A stretch of DNA of 64,000 bases from Promethearchaeota archaeon (GTDB taxonomy: Archaea > Asgardarchaeota > Lokiarchaeia > Sigynarchaeales > SOKP01), in NCBI GenBank assembly GCA_016839845.1, contig JAEOTL010000467.1, positions 3,158-67,157 on the forward strand, read 5' to 3'. The stretch's first letter is position 1. Every line of letters begins with the position of its first letter. The notes below the pieces were generated by a model, which did not search any database, was not told the origin of the DNA, and saw only the letters and a list, made by a program, of their open reading frames with translations. Below are positions 53,369 to 61,154 of the stretch, one piece after another. Both the position numbers and the translations under genes were made by a program.

Positions 53369-54616
53369 ATGATAATCTTGAGAAACAATAGGATCAAAGA
53401 TAACCTAAAGGCAAAGAGAAAATTGTTGCTAGATTACTTGATAGTCAATGATTTCTTAAAGGACAAAAGATTAATTAAGGCATTTATGGAAGTGCCATTA
53501 GAAAAGTTCGTCCCTGATAACTTAATTAATGATCCTCTCATAAAGTCTTCACTTTATGAAGATAAGGCAACTCTATTTTACTACGATGAGCAAAACCGTA
53601 GAAATAATAGAACAATTTCTGCACCTCATATGATATCAATAATGCTACAAGGTTTAGCGCTGGGTGAAAATGACGATTTGCTCATTCTGGGAGCCAAGAG
53701 CGGTTATATTGCCGCTTTAGCACACAAACTAGCGCCTAAAGGTGAATTTATAATACTTGAAGCAAACTCAGAAATCGCAAAAATTACCTCAAATAATCTA
53801 AAAAACCTAAATCTTGATAATAATATAACGATTATTGTTAAGAATCCATTATTAGGAATGCCTGAATTAAGCCCATGGCAGAAAATTTTAGTCACAGGTG
53901 CCATTGAGCAACCTAAAATATACCCATTATTAAACCAATTGGATAAAAATGACGGAGTATTATTTGCTCCAATTGGTCCGGAGAAAGTTCAGACTTATAC
54001 ACAAATACTACGACAGAATAATGAGTTCTACGGCAAAAAACAACTAACTGTAAGATTTTCCCCTTTAATTACACAACTAGAATTAGAGGAATTAGAATTA
54101 ATAACAGATTTTGATGATTTCGCAAATCAAGAGAACCTTCATAAAGAATCCTTTGTTTCAAGTCCGATCTCAAGTAAGATTAGCATTAAATATACGGAAA
54201 ATATTCTTGAAGAGATTAACCCAGAACGACAGAAGCAAGTTTATACAGTTGATAAAGAACAGAGAGATTATATTATTTCTATATTTAAAGATAGTATCAG
54301 TTTAGCAAAAGATTTGAAAATATCGGGAGATAATGATTTTATAATTGAAACCCTTAACACTATTGAAGAGAATTTTGATAATCTTAAAAAATCGAAAAAG
54401 AAATTTGAACTCAAAATCAAAAGACTACAAAATGAGTTGAATCAAATACGGTCATACTGTCTTATGAGAAAAGAACTGGAAAAAAGGGATCCCTCTAATC
54501 CAGCGGTTAATGACCAAAAATTTAAGATCATTAATAGCCAAATCAATGAAATCAACCATCTAATCAATATCTTACAAGGGGAACTTAGCAGGATCCAAAC
54601 TTATTATAAAATTTAG
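53369..54616 (+). CDS. Protein-L-isoaspartate methyltransferase-like protein with coiled-coil extension
   Basis: 415 residues. Residues ~20-230 are PIMT-like: VPLEKFVPDNLINDPLI, NRTISAPHMISIMLQGLALG, LLILGAKSGYIAALAHKLAP, FIILEANSEIAKITSNNLKN, KILVTGAIEQPKIYPLLNQL. These repair isoaspartyl residues in damaged proteins using SAM. Motif I has AKSGY instead of the usual GTGSGY. The remaining ~180 residues, absent from ordinary PIMTs, form a long helical coiled coil (SKKKFELKIKRLQNELNQIR) and may mediate oligomerisation or target binding. Confidence 0.82.
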   Translation: MIILRNNRIKDNLKAKRKLLLDYLIVNDFLKDKRLIKAFMEVPLEKFVPDNLINDPLIKSSLYEDKATLFYYDEQNRRNNRTISAPHMISIMLQGLALGENDDLLILGAKSGYIAALAHKLAPKGEFIILEANSEIAKITSNNLKNLNLDNNITIIVKNPLLGMPELSPWQKILVTGAIEQPKIYPLLNQLDKNDGVLFAPIGPEKVQTYTQILRQNNEFYGKKQLTVRFSPLITQLELEELELITDFDDFANQENLHKESFVSSPISSKISIKYTENILEEINPERQKQVYTVDKEQRDYIISIFKDSISLAKDLKISGDNDFIIETLNTIEENFDNLKKSKKKFELKIKRLQNELNQIRSYCLMRKELEKRDPSNPAVNDQKFKIINSQINEINHLINILQGELSRIQTYYKI

Positions 54617-54677
54617 GAATTCTTGTTTTAAATTAAAACTCTTTAATTTAAACCTATATTTCATATATTCTAATTCA

Positions 54678-55331
54678 TTATGGCTGAAGAGAGTTTAAAA
54701 TTCCAATATAAAGAACCAACCCAGCTAATATAAAAAGAAGATAATTATAAGGTGGAGAAACCAATCTATTCCGGATTTTCTTTTTATAATTCTCATAAGC
54801 TAAACCAAACTTTGGTAATAGAATGTATTTCTCTTCTAAAAAACCTTCAATTTCAACTATTATAAAGATAAATGGAGAAAGGATTACGGCAAATAGAGAG
54901 TCGAAGATAAAGGTTAATCCTAGAAAGATGAGAATCCACGCCAAATCAATGGGATGTCGTACTATCTCATGCACTCCTTTTGTAAATAACATGTCTCCTT
55001 TACCTTCTGAAACTTTCCGTTTTTCGATTTTCTTAGCCAATAATTGAATTCTTACTCCTACTACAATGAAAATTATGCCAAGTAATAAGAACCATATCCA
55101 ATATTGCCAAAAATAGCTGATATTCTCACTGAAAATAGGTTCAAGAAAGCTTGAACCGCTAAGGGGTATCAAACACAAACTTAATTTCCAGATTATAGAA
55201 TATACTCTCAAATATTGATGTTTAATTTTCGCGTAGTATGAATTAAATTTTAAAGAGATTACCCAAAATACAGTATAATTAATCAGAAATGCTGCTGTTA
55301 AGATTAAACTGATAATGAACATAAAACTCAT
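54678..55331 (-). CDS. Isoprenylcysteine carboxyl methyltransferase-like membrane protein
   Basis: 217 residues with four to five hydrophobic helices. The C-terminal block VHEIVRHPIDLAWILIFLGL, then EEKYILLPKFGLAYENYKKK, matches the ICMT/PEMT superfamily motif (RHP, then E-E, then Y-x-x-Y). It probably methylates a lipid or prenylated substrate with SAM at the membrane. The substrate is unknown. It is convergent with the PIMT-like gene. Confidence 0.82.
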   Translation of the reverse strand: MSFMFIISLILTAAFLINYTVFWVISLKFNSYYAKIKHQYLRVYSIIWKLSLCLIPLSGSSFLEPIFSENISYFWQYWIWFLLLGIIFIVVGVRIQLLAKKIEKRKVSEGKGDMLFTKGVHEIVRHPIDLAWILIFLGLTFIFDSLFAVILSPFIFIIVEIEGFLEEKYILLPKFGLAYENYKKKIRNRLVSPPYNYLLFILAGLVLYIGILNSLQP

Positions 55332-55532
55332 CTAATTTATAGGGATTTATATGATTTTACAAAATAAAAATTTTCTGAATTAGTTTAGATATTTTCAAAA
55401 TCTCCAGAACTTAATTAACTTGCGTCGATAATCAGTATATTAAGAATTTAATAATTTAGTAACCTAAAGTTTTTATCTTTCAAGTCGTTTTTTTTTTTAA
55501 TACATTTCGAAATTTTTTTTGCTACTTGGTAT

Positions 55533-56777
55533 ATGCCCGAATTAATTCCTCTTAGATGCTTCTATTATAGAAAAGGAAAGGATCCAAATGTACTGAGATC
55601 TTTAGTGGCTCCTCCGTATGATGTAATCTCGGAAGAAGAAAAGCACGAATTTAAGCAACAAAATCATAATAATATTTGTCATGTGATCCTTCCAGAAACC
55701 TATGTTGGCGCAGGTGAAAAATTGGAGGAAATGATAAATACAGAAACACTCATTACAAATAAAAGTAGATGTATTTGTATTTATGGAATAGATTACATTA
55801 GACCGGATAATGGAGAAAAAATAACTCGATATGGTTTTGTCGGGCTCCTTAAATTAGTAGAAATCTTTCCTGCCGCTGATGGGATCGTCCCTCATGAAAT
55901 GACGTTTAAGAAGTTTACAGAGGATAGATTAAACATCATTAGAACAACTGATGCTAATTTTTCCCCAATCTTCACAATTTATGATGGGAATGGCTCAGCA
56001 ATCAAACTCTTCAATAAATATATTGATAATAATCCCTTTCTTACCACTACAGATCGTGATGGATTTACTCATAAGATCTGGTTAGTTTCAGAGGAAGAGG
56101 ATATCCTGGAATTTCAGGAGATTATCAAGAAGAATTCTATTATTATCGCTGATGGCCATCACCGTTATATTACATCCCTCCGTCATAGTAGACATGGGGG
56201 CTGCAAATACATAATGGCATTATTTATAGATTTTAACGACCCCGGATTGATTATTTACACTAGCCACCGTCAAATTCACAATTTCTCGGTGGAAAACTTA
56301 GAAGATTTTAAAGGGAAAGTGGGTGAATTTTTTGAATTTTATGAAGTCCCCAAGGGTTTGCGGCATTTAAAGGATATGATGCAAAAGAATAAAAAATCCC
56401 ATGTTTTTGGATGCTATTTTCAGCAAAGATATTTCTTTCTCAAACTTAAAGATGAATATAAGCCTGAAGATTATATCTCTGGAAACCATTCAGTAGAATG
56501 GAAAAATTTATCTCTTCCAATTTTGCACGATATCTTATTAGACCAATGTTTGAATGTTAAAAATGAAGATATCTCCTATATAAAGGACACTGAGCGAGGT
56601 TTGAAGAAGGTCGATGAGGGGAAAATCAAAGCTTTATTTATAGTAAATCCAGCAACGCTAGAGGAAATTCAGAAAATCACCCAGTTAGGAGAAATAATGC
56701 CTCAAAAATCAACTTATTTTTACCCTAAACCTTTATCTGGGCTTATTATACATCTCCACACGGAAGAAATTGAATAA
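55533..56777 (+). CDS. DUF1015 family protein
   Basis: 414 residues. The N-terminus LVAPPYDVISEEEKHEFKQQ, HEMTFKKFTEDRLNIIRTTD, and IIIADGHHRYITSLRH are the defining blocks of DUF1015 (SerC-linked domain in many genomes). The HH of DGHHR is invariant in the family. The biochemical function is unknown; a nucleotide- or amino-acid-related role has been suggested from gene neighbours in other genomes, but none is visible here. Confidence 0.9.
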   Translation: MPELIPLRCFYYRKGKDPNVLRSLVAPPYDVISEEEKHEFKQQNHNNICHVILPETYVGAGEKLEEMINTETLITNKSRCICIYGIDYIRPDNGEKITRYGFVGLLKLVEIFPAADGIVPHEMTFKKFTEDRLNIIRTTDANFSPIFTIYDGNGSAIKLFNKYIDNNPFLTTTDRDGFTHKIWLVSEEEDILEFQEIIKKNSIIIADGHHRYITSLRHSRHGGCKYIMALFIDFNDPGLIIYTSHRQIHNFSVENLEDFKGKVGEFFEFYEVPKGLRHLKDMMQKNKKSHVFGCYFQQRYFFLKLKDEYKPEDYISGNHSVEWKNLSLPILHDILLDQCLNVKNEDISYIKDTERGLKKVDEGKIKALFIVNPATLEEIQKITQLGEIMPQKSTYFYPKPLSGLIIHLHTEEIE

Positions 56778-56912
56778 AGGGCATAAAAAACAAATTATGG
56801 CCTAAATAAGAAATAATTAAAATTTTATCGTTAATTTAAAATAATAAAAATTTCAGTTTGGTGTGTACAGTGAGCTTTAACTTCTTATTTTCTTTATTTT
56901 TTTTTCGACTAA

Positions 56913-59024
56913 TTATTCATATTTTGTTTCAAAATTCCTTAATTTTGTAAGGATATCCTCTCTTACTGTACCTATGATTAGTTTATCACCCAGATTTTTC
57001 AATTCTCTAGCAAAAGATAGAATTTGATGAGTTATTGGACCCGGAGGGAAATAATCTCGTTTATCCTCTAGGAACTGTCCTAATTCCTCCCCAGAAACCG
57101 TTTGATTCACTTTTTTATAAAGCTCTATAAAAACCTCACTAATCAAGCCTTGCTGAGAAGGATCCAAGTGTGGTTTAGTTTCTAAAATATCAGTTTGAGA
57201 ACGTGATGAATCCTCAATCGACTCTAAAGCTTCCCTGCCTAAAACAATGACATTTGGCTCAGATCTAGGATAACTTCCTTCCCCTATACAATTATAGTTT
57301 AAAATTATTGTTGTCTCCATCTTAATTACTATGAATTTGATTTGTAGCTCAGTTCCGTCAGCGACTTGAATAATTTGATGAGTTGTCCCTTCGGGAGGTA
57401 TAAATTCGGTTAATGCAAAACCCAAGGGTATTTTCTCCTTAACTATAACATTTTCCAATGCTACTCCTCCTTTATTTTCGAGTCTTATTGCTATATTGAA
57501 TTCACCTTCATTAAACCCGGGTTTAATACTCTTCAAGGTTTTTAGTTTTCTTTTAACATATTTTATTTTAATTTCAGGCTCTTCCTCTGGTAATACCTCT
57601 AAGAAATTACCTTCTATACTACTATTTACCTTTAGTTTAATTGGTGTCTTATATACAGTTTCAGTGGGTGGTCGTGGATTTTTTGCCTGAAGAGGATAAG
57701 ATACGACCATGGTCTTTCCGTGAGTAAATTCACTAGAAAGGTCATGCAAGCCTATGGAAATTTGATGCCTTTTTGTAACATCTTGGTCATTCGGCTCTAT
57801 AATTATGTTTTGGATATACTTCTTTCTTTCGCTGATGACAAAATCGTCTATCCTTATTCTAATTTCCCCAATCGAGGAGGGTACAAAATCCTTAGGAATT
57901 TCATCAAAAATTATGGCTTTTTCAATTGGTGAAGAACCATTATTGAAAATCGTATTAAGTACAATCAAATCTGTAACGGCATAAGCATCTACTTCTTCGG
58001 GACGAATATCCTTTTTGATTGTGGCACTTAAAACAGAATATACAGATGATTCTTTTATAATTTCTCCGACAACTCTTGAAATAACTAAATAAAGCGGAGT
58101 AAATCCTATTTCAGATGTCAATTCGGGAACATTTTTTGATTCGACCTGAAAATTGAATTCCCACCCACCCCCTGGATTTAAAATCTTATCTGGTGTTTGA
58201 GAAACAACTGTTTCAGAACCAGTGACAATTTTATGAGATACTCTAACATCTTCCACTCTTACTTGAAATTCAGAATCATTAATAAATTCAACATTACAAT
58301 TCCATACACCCGGAGTTGTTCCCTCTTCTGTTTCAACTCCGCTCATTGAATCTGTTAATCCCCTTACTTCAGGAGATATCATTGAGAGTTGATAATTATT
58401 AACTAAATAGGTAATTTTCATACTCCCCAGAGTTTGATCTGTTAATAAATTCATGGTAGAGGTCATATATATTTCAAGTTCAACTTTTTCACGTCCATTC
58501 AGAGATGTAATTTCCCACGTTAGCTTTTTTTTTCCATTTTCTTCTGTTATCTTTGTGTCTCCCTTTGTTGGGCTTTTAATTTCAATTTCATGAAAGATAT
58601 CAGGTATTTCACGATATACTTTGATTTCCAGTATCGGTAGATTTTGTGGATTCTCTAATTTAATTTTAAGTAAGGATTTGTTATCTTGCTGAAAAAGAAA
58701 AGTATTGTTAATTATTTCACGATCTGATATATCAGTATCAAATTCTTCCTTTACTTCTAAGGTGGGTGCTTTGATTCCTTTTAATTCATATTCTCTCACG
58801 ATTTCTTGAGCGGGGTTCAAGACACCAATATTTAACGCTCTCGAATCAAAGGTTGTTTTCACAATTTCTTTAAGATCACAGTCTAAATCCCAAAGTCTGC
58901 TCTTTTGAGTTGGATTTTTAATTATTAACTTTCCTTTACCCACAACTTCTTTTAAATTAGAAGAACTATCCAGATACGCTATCTCTTCTTCAGTTATGTC
59001 AACTACAATAAGATTTTGAGACAT
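56913..59024 (-). CDS. Cytoplasmic multi-beta-sandwich protein with C-terminal helical domain
   Basis: 703 residues without signal peptide or membrane helix. At least three Ig/DUF11-like sandwich domains can be traced by strands such as VELEIYMTSTMN, AVTDLIVLNTIFNNGSSPIE and FNIAIRLENKGGVALENVIV with KEKIPLGFALTEF. The last ~75 residues are helical (SEVFIELYKKVNQTVSGEEL to DILTKLRNFETKYE). Similar strand arrays are normally secreted, so a cytosolic version is unusual. It may be a scaffold. I cannot assign a family. Confidence 0.65.
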   Translation of the reverse strand: MSQNLIVVDITEEEIAYLDSSSNLKEVVGKGKLIIKNPTQKSRLWDLDCDLKEIVKTTFDSRALNIGVLNPAQEIVREYELKGIKAPTLEVKEEFDTDISDREIINNTFLFQQDNKSLLKIKLENPQNLPILEIKVYREIPDIFHEIEIKSPTKGDTKITEENGKKKLTWEITSLNGREKVELEIYMTSTMNLLTDQTLGSMKITYLVNNYQLSMISPEVRGLTDSMSGVETEEGTTPGVWNCNVEFINDSEFQVRVEDVRVSHKIVTGSETVVSQTPDKILNPGGGWEFNFQVESKNVPELTSEIGFTPLYLVISRVVGEIIKESSVYSVLSATIKKDIRPEEVDAYAVTDLIVLNTIFNNGSSPIEKAIIFDEIPKDFVPSSIGEIRIRIDDFVISERKKYIQNIIIEPNDQDVTKRHQISIGLHDLSSEFTHGKTMVVSYPLQAKNPRPPTETVYKTPIKLKVNSSIEGNFLEVLPEEEPEIKIKYVKRKLKTLKSIKPGFNEGEFNIAIRLENKGGVALENVIVKEKIPLGFALTEFIPPEGTTHQIIQVADGTELQIKFIVIKMETTIILNYNCIGEGSYPRSEPNVIVLGREALESIEDSSRSQTDILETKPHLDPSQQGLISEVFIELYKKVNQTVSGEELGQFLEDKRDYFPPGPITHQILSFARELKNLGDKLIIGTVREDILTKLRNFETKYE

Positions 59025-59189
59025 TGGTAATTTTCTTCTCGATATTAAGATATAAACACATGAAGTGTTGTATAGATAATTATTTCTGGGAATATAAATT
59101 TCTCTAAAACCTAAGAGATCTTATATATTAATGTTAAATTGTAAGCATTCTTATTTACTTTAAACTAAACGACATAAGCACTAAAGATC

Positions 59190-59981
59190 TTGGCTAATAA
59201 ACAGTTTTGGGATATAGTAGAGGAGTTCAATAGTTTAATGAAATCAGCGATTGAAGGGCCAAATTGTATAAAATTGTGTAAAGGAGATTGCTGTTCAATT
59301 AAAATTGATATTCCCAAAGTTTTAGCAGAAGAATATATACGCGACGGCCATGCTAAGAAGAATGATTTTACAAGAAGTGATGTGTTTAGTTTTAAGTTAA
59401 GATTTGATGAAACAACTGGAAAATGTTTTTTATTTGATAAATCTATTAACGGATGCCTTGTCCATCATACAAACAAAAAGCCTCTCCAGTGTTTTATTTA
59501 TCCTACTAACTTTTCTCATCCTGAACAAGAAGAAGTGAGTTGTAAACGACTTGGTGGCTGGAAAATAATAGATCCAGCAAAGGCTAAAAAGGCAGAAGAT
59601 TTATTAAAATACTACATCTTTCTTTGTAAACTTGAAGCGAGAAAGGAAATACGAAACCTAAAGAGGAGATTATCCACTAGCTTAAAAAATAATACACTGA
59701 GCAATCTTTTACAGAATGCAGCACCAAGTAGTATTGCTGGAGTTAAAGACACTTGGGACAACATCTCATTGTTATCTTCAGAGGGTTTTTCTTTACAATT
59801 AAAAAATTTATGTGCACAACATAAACCCGAGTGTGGAGTAAATTTTATAGAATGTGAAGCTATTTGTCCTGAAGTTACCCAAGGTATCCTTGAATATCTG
59901 CAAGGAAAATTATATAGGTATATTAGAAAACATGATCCCGATACTGAAGGAGAATATCCTTTTCTCAAACTGTTTAAATAG
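59190..59981 (+). CDS. YkgJ-type cysteine-cluster protein
   Basis: 263 residues, TTG start (stop immediately upstream in frame). The cluster GPNCIKLCKGDCCSIKIDIP with later GKCFLFD, GCLVHHTN and PLQCFIYPTNF is the C-x3-C-x3-CC and C-x5-C pattern of YkgJ (zinc/iron chelate-binding) proteins. An added C-terminal set, CAQHKPECGVNFIECEAIC, makes it longer than the basic family. Function is unknown; metal binding is likely. Confidence 0.85.
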   Translation: MANKQFWDIVEEFNSLMKSAIEGPNCIKLCKGDCCSIKIDIPKVLAEEYIRDGHAKKNDFTRSDVFSFKLRFDETTGKCFLFDKSINGCLVHHTNKKPLQCFIYPTNFSHPEQEEVSCKRLGGWKIIDPAKAKKAEDLLKYYIFLCKLEARKEIRNLKRRLSTSLKNNTLSNLLQNAAPSSIAGVKDTWDNISLLSSEGFSLQLKNLCAQHKPECGVNFIECEAICPEVTQGILEYLQGKLYRYIRKHDPDTEGEYPFLKLFK

Positions 59982-60142
59982 CTCAGATAAAGGATGTTAG
60001 GTTCTTATTTTTGTCGGCTAATACTTTAATAATAATCTCATATCCCGGGCATATTTTCTGCATAATATACATTTTTAAGTAATATTATTGAAATAACATT
60101 TACATAATACAAATTTTGAAAGTAAAAAAATCGGGAAAGCGA

Positions 60143-60511
60143 ATGTCATATTCTGAAAAGAGTTTGGATGATTTAGCGAAAAATGTGTTCTCTGAGAAAT
60201 ATGAATTTGTCAAAGGTCCAGTGCAAGTAAAGGGAGGGTCAGGAAAATCTTGGACTTTTGATGCAGTGGTCAAGAACCAACTCAATACTTTTGGTGTGTT
60301 TATAAGAGATTGGAAAAGAGAGATTTCAATTACACAGCTGCGACAATTGCATAAAGCTTGTATTGATACGAATGTTCAAGGCGGTATAATGGTTTGCAAT
60401 ATCATTACCGATTTTTCAAGGGATTATAGTTCTCAATTTGGGATCCAATTACTTTCCCGAGGGCATCTAATTTCTACATTAAGAAGAAGGGAGTTTCAAA
60501 ATAATTTCTAA
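60143..60511 (+). CDS. Mrr/restriction-endonuclease-like fold protein
   Basis: About 122 residues from ATG 60143 (a TTG nine codons earlier is possible). SYSEKSLDDLAKNVFSEKYE forms the N-terminal helix, WTFDAVVKNQ supplies the acidic residue, and GVFIRDWKREISITQLRQLH gives the D-x-K strand and following helix of the PD-(D/E)xK nuclease fold; QGGIMVCNIITDFSRDYSSQ ends the core. Such small Mrr-like proteins cut or bind DNA. A defence or repair role is only suggested by the UvrD gene downstream. Confidence 0.65.
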   Translation: MSYSEKSLDDLAKNVFSEKYEFVKGPVQVKGGSGKSWTFDAVVKNQLNTFGVFIRDWKREISITQLRQLHKACIDTNVQGGIMVCNIITDFSRDYSSQFGIQLLSRGHLISTLRRREFQNNF

Positions 60512-60649
60512 ATCCCTAATTTCTTATTATTCATCCTACAAATTTCTATTCATTGAGTCTAATAAATTTCTCCAAGTTTGCTTTACAGGGTTTAGATTCG
60601 CAATTTTCTTATAAAGTATACGATACCGATAGGTTAATTCAAATGTTAA

Positions 60650-60659
60650 AAATTTATAA
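60650..60659 (+). promoter_or_regulatory. Putative TATA box of the gelsolin-domain gene
   Basis: AAATTTATAA lies about 55 bases before the gelsolin-domain ATG, leaving a leader of about 30 bases that contains GGTGGAG five bases before the start. It argues that the gene is transcribed on its own. Confidence 0.4.
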
Positions 60660-60712
60660 GTTAACAATCAAAAATATATTATTGAAAATACCGAAGTTCG
60701 GGTGGAGTTATT

Positions 60713-61006
60713 ATGATTCATGTTTTCCAAATCAATAAGGAATTAAGTGGATTTGAAGAAGTAAAATTAGAAGAAAATAAAGTTCTGTTTGAACTACTGG
60801 ATCCTCATAAGATCTTGCTTTTTGTTGATGAGCATACAGAAAAAGTATGGATCTGGGAAGGCCAGGAAACCTCACCACGAATGAAATTCATAGCTGCAAG
60901 ATTAGCCCCCAATTTACGAGACAGAGAGGGTTTCGGTTTTAGAATCTCAGCTGCTGATGGGGGAGATGAACCTGCAGCTTTTAAAGTATTAGTAGGACTT
61001 GTATAA
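60713..61006 (+). CDS. Single-domain gelsolin homologue
   Basis: 97 residues. The domain runs LFELLDPHKILLFVDEHTEK (strands A-B), VWIWEGQETSPRMKFIAARL (strand C, the W-x-W-x-G motif and long helix), APNLRDREGFGFRISAADGG and the closing DEPAAFKVLVG. This is the order of a gelsolin/villin module: L-x-x-x-D-x-x-x-L/V-D, then VWxWxG, then (D/E)EP-x-x-F. It should bind actin and Ca2+. Asgard archaea carry such short profilin/gelsolin-type actin regulators, with one- and two-domain forms known. The start has GGTGGAG upstream. Confidence 0.85.
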   Translation: MIHVFQINKELSGFEEVKLEENKVLFELLDPHKILLFVDEHTEKVWIWEGQETSPRMKFIAARLAPNLRDREGFGFRISAADGGDEPAAFKVLVGLV

Positions 61007-61154
61007 TCCCATTATTGGAAAATTCCTCTATTTCTCAGAAATCCACAGGATGGTGTTGATAAATTTGTGGAGTGATATGAATTAAATCCTATATCATATA
61101 AATCAATGTATAACTATTATTTTCAAAAACACAAATTCATTAGGGTAATTTATA

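Noticed and set aside
60553..60738. A 61-codon plus-strand frame just before the gelsolin-domain gene
   Set aside because: It starts at a TTG without a ribosome-binding site, contains the TATA-like element and the gelsolin gene's ribosome-binding site, overlaps that gene and resembles nothing.
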